From contig NZ_OU015321.1 in assembly GCF_907163105.1 (NCBI RefSeq), positions 496,001-560,000 of the forward strand: a stretch of 64,000 bases of DNA, read 5' to 3'. Positions 63,373 to 64,000 of the stretch are shown here, piece after piece; position 1 is the first letter of the stretch; each line of letters starts with the position of its first letter. A model generated the notes under the pieces. It did not search any database, was not told the DNA's origin, and saw only the letters and a list, made by a program, of their open reading frames with translations. A program made the position numbers and the translations under genes. This stretch comes from Cloacibacterium caeni (GTDB lineage Bacteria > Bacteroidota > Bacteroidia > Flavobacteriales > Weeksellaceae).

Positions 63373-64000
63373 ATGAAGTTAGCAGAAATATCGATTAAAA
63401 GACCATCGTTGGTTATTGTATTATTTACATTGCTAACGTTAGGAGGACTTTTGAGCTATTCTATGATGGGATACGAGCTCATTCCAAAATTTGAAACCAA
63501 TATAGTAACTATTTCTACCGTTTATCCAGGAGCTTCTCCTAGTGAAGTAGAAACATCTGTTACCCGAAAAATTGAAGATGCTGTAGGTTCTTTAGAAAAC
63601 GTAAAAAAAGTAGAATCTTCTTCATACGAAAGTTTGTCTGTTATTATGGTTCAGCTTAATAATGGAGCAGATGTAGATTATGCGCTTAATGATGCTCAGC
63701 GTAAGGTAAATGCTATTTTGGCAGACCTTCCAGATGATGTAGATGCGCCTTCTCTTAATAAATTCTCTTTGGACGATATGCCTATTATCACCATGAGTAT
63801 TTCGTCTGATAAATTAAATAATAAAGAACTTTACGACCTTTTAGACAAAAAAATAGAACCTATTTTTTCTCGTGTAAATGGTGTGGCACAAGTTGACCTT
63901 GTTGGTGGACAAGAGAGAGAAATTCAGGTAAATATTGATGATAAAAAATTGCAAGGTTACGGACTTTCTATTGGCGAAGTGCAACAGGCAATCCTTACTT
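63373..64000 (+). CDS. RND efflux permease (AcrB/MexB superfamily), 5' part only
   Basis: The first 209 codons of a proton-driven inner-membrane pump. Residues 1-30 are the first transmembrane helix (ISIKRPSLVIVLFTLLTLGG), followed by the porter region signatures GYELIPKFETNIVTISTVYPGASPSEVETSVTRKIEDAVGSLENVKKVES and DYALNDAQRKVNAILADLPDDVDAPSL, then PIFSRVNGVAQVDLVGGQEREIQVNID. The gene runs off the window. Substrates are unknown; the TetR-TolC-HlyD-RND order is typical of drug or bile/fatty-acid export systems. Confidence 0.94.
   Translation, partial: MKLAEISIKRPSLVIVLFTLLTLGGLLSYSMMGYELIPKFETNIVTISTVYPGASPSEVETSVTRKIEDAVGSLENVKKVESSSYESLSVIMVQLNNGADVDYALNDAQRKVNAILADLPDDVDAPSLNKFSLDDMPIITMSISSDKLNNKELYDLLDKKIEPIFSRVNGVAQVDLVGGQEREIQVNIDDKKLQGYGLSIGEVQQAILT

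Overview
The window reads as a chromosomal segment of a low-GC Bacteroidota bacterium, most likely a flavobacterium of the Weeksellaceae (Chryseobacterium/Cloacibacterium type). The signs are housekeeping proteins of flavobacterial character, a T9SS-sorted subtilase, an S46 dipeptidyl-peptidase, DUF5686 and DoxX/BT_3928-type proteins, and promoters of the Bacteroidota type with a TAnnTTTG -7 element. Species assignment is inference.

Layout. 1-9.3 kb: glycosyltransferase fragment, folP, a four-helix-bundle gene framed by inverted repeats, a secreted M28 peptidase, clpP, a MntA/HepT (MNT/HEPN) module, dnaG, and two DedA paralogues. 9.3-23.6 kb: prfB, a secreted nuclease, a DUF5686 outer-membrane protein with a frameshifted signal peptide, alaS, prmA, a roughly 700-base gene-free stretch with a regularly spaced palindrome array, tpiA, a TerB-like protein, a DoxX protein, a DUF1599 protein, an RlmL-like methyltransferase and a glycosyltransferase. 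23.7-26.3 kb: an OLD-type ATPase/nuclease framed by inverted repeats, then tRNA-Arg, a decayed tRNA, tRNA-Pro and tRNA-Ser. 26.3-38.4 kb: amidase, M16 peptidase, S46 peptidase, SulP transporter flanked by two paralogous genes of unknown function, and ligA. 38.7-42.3 kb: a 1201-residue type IIG-like restriction-modification protein. 42.6-53.6 kb: ammonium transporter, a frameshifted Crp/Fnr regulator, a fused E1 dehydrogenase, the subtilase, and dnaE with an N-terminal exonuclease. 53.8-60.0 kb: a curli (type VIII secretion) locus with a LuxR-type regulator. 60.2-64.0 kb: a TetR-TolC-HlyD-RND efflux operon cut by the window edge.

How genes work together. The curli block holds fibre subunits (CsgA- and CsgB-like), CsgH/CsgE- and CsgF-type accessory proteins, the CsgG pore and a lipoprotein. 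It sits beside an orphan LuxR-type regulator whose receiver lacks the phospho-acceptor Asp, which recalls CsgD. The efflux block is a standard regulator-plus-tripartite-pump operon.

Most unusual signal. In the type IIG-like enzyme, a HUH/Y1 domain resembling the REP-associated tyrosine transposases (IS200/TnpA_REP) lies between methyltransferase motif I (DPACGSG) and motif IV (NPPY). The same reading frame carries three perfect REP-like palindromes of one consensus, two of them inside the HUH domain. I know of no description of this combination. Three genes are also broken at poly-A/T runs of 7, 8 and 10 bases, which points either to homopolymer sequencing error or to slippage-based phase variation.
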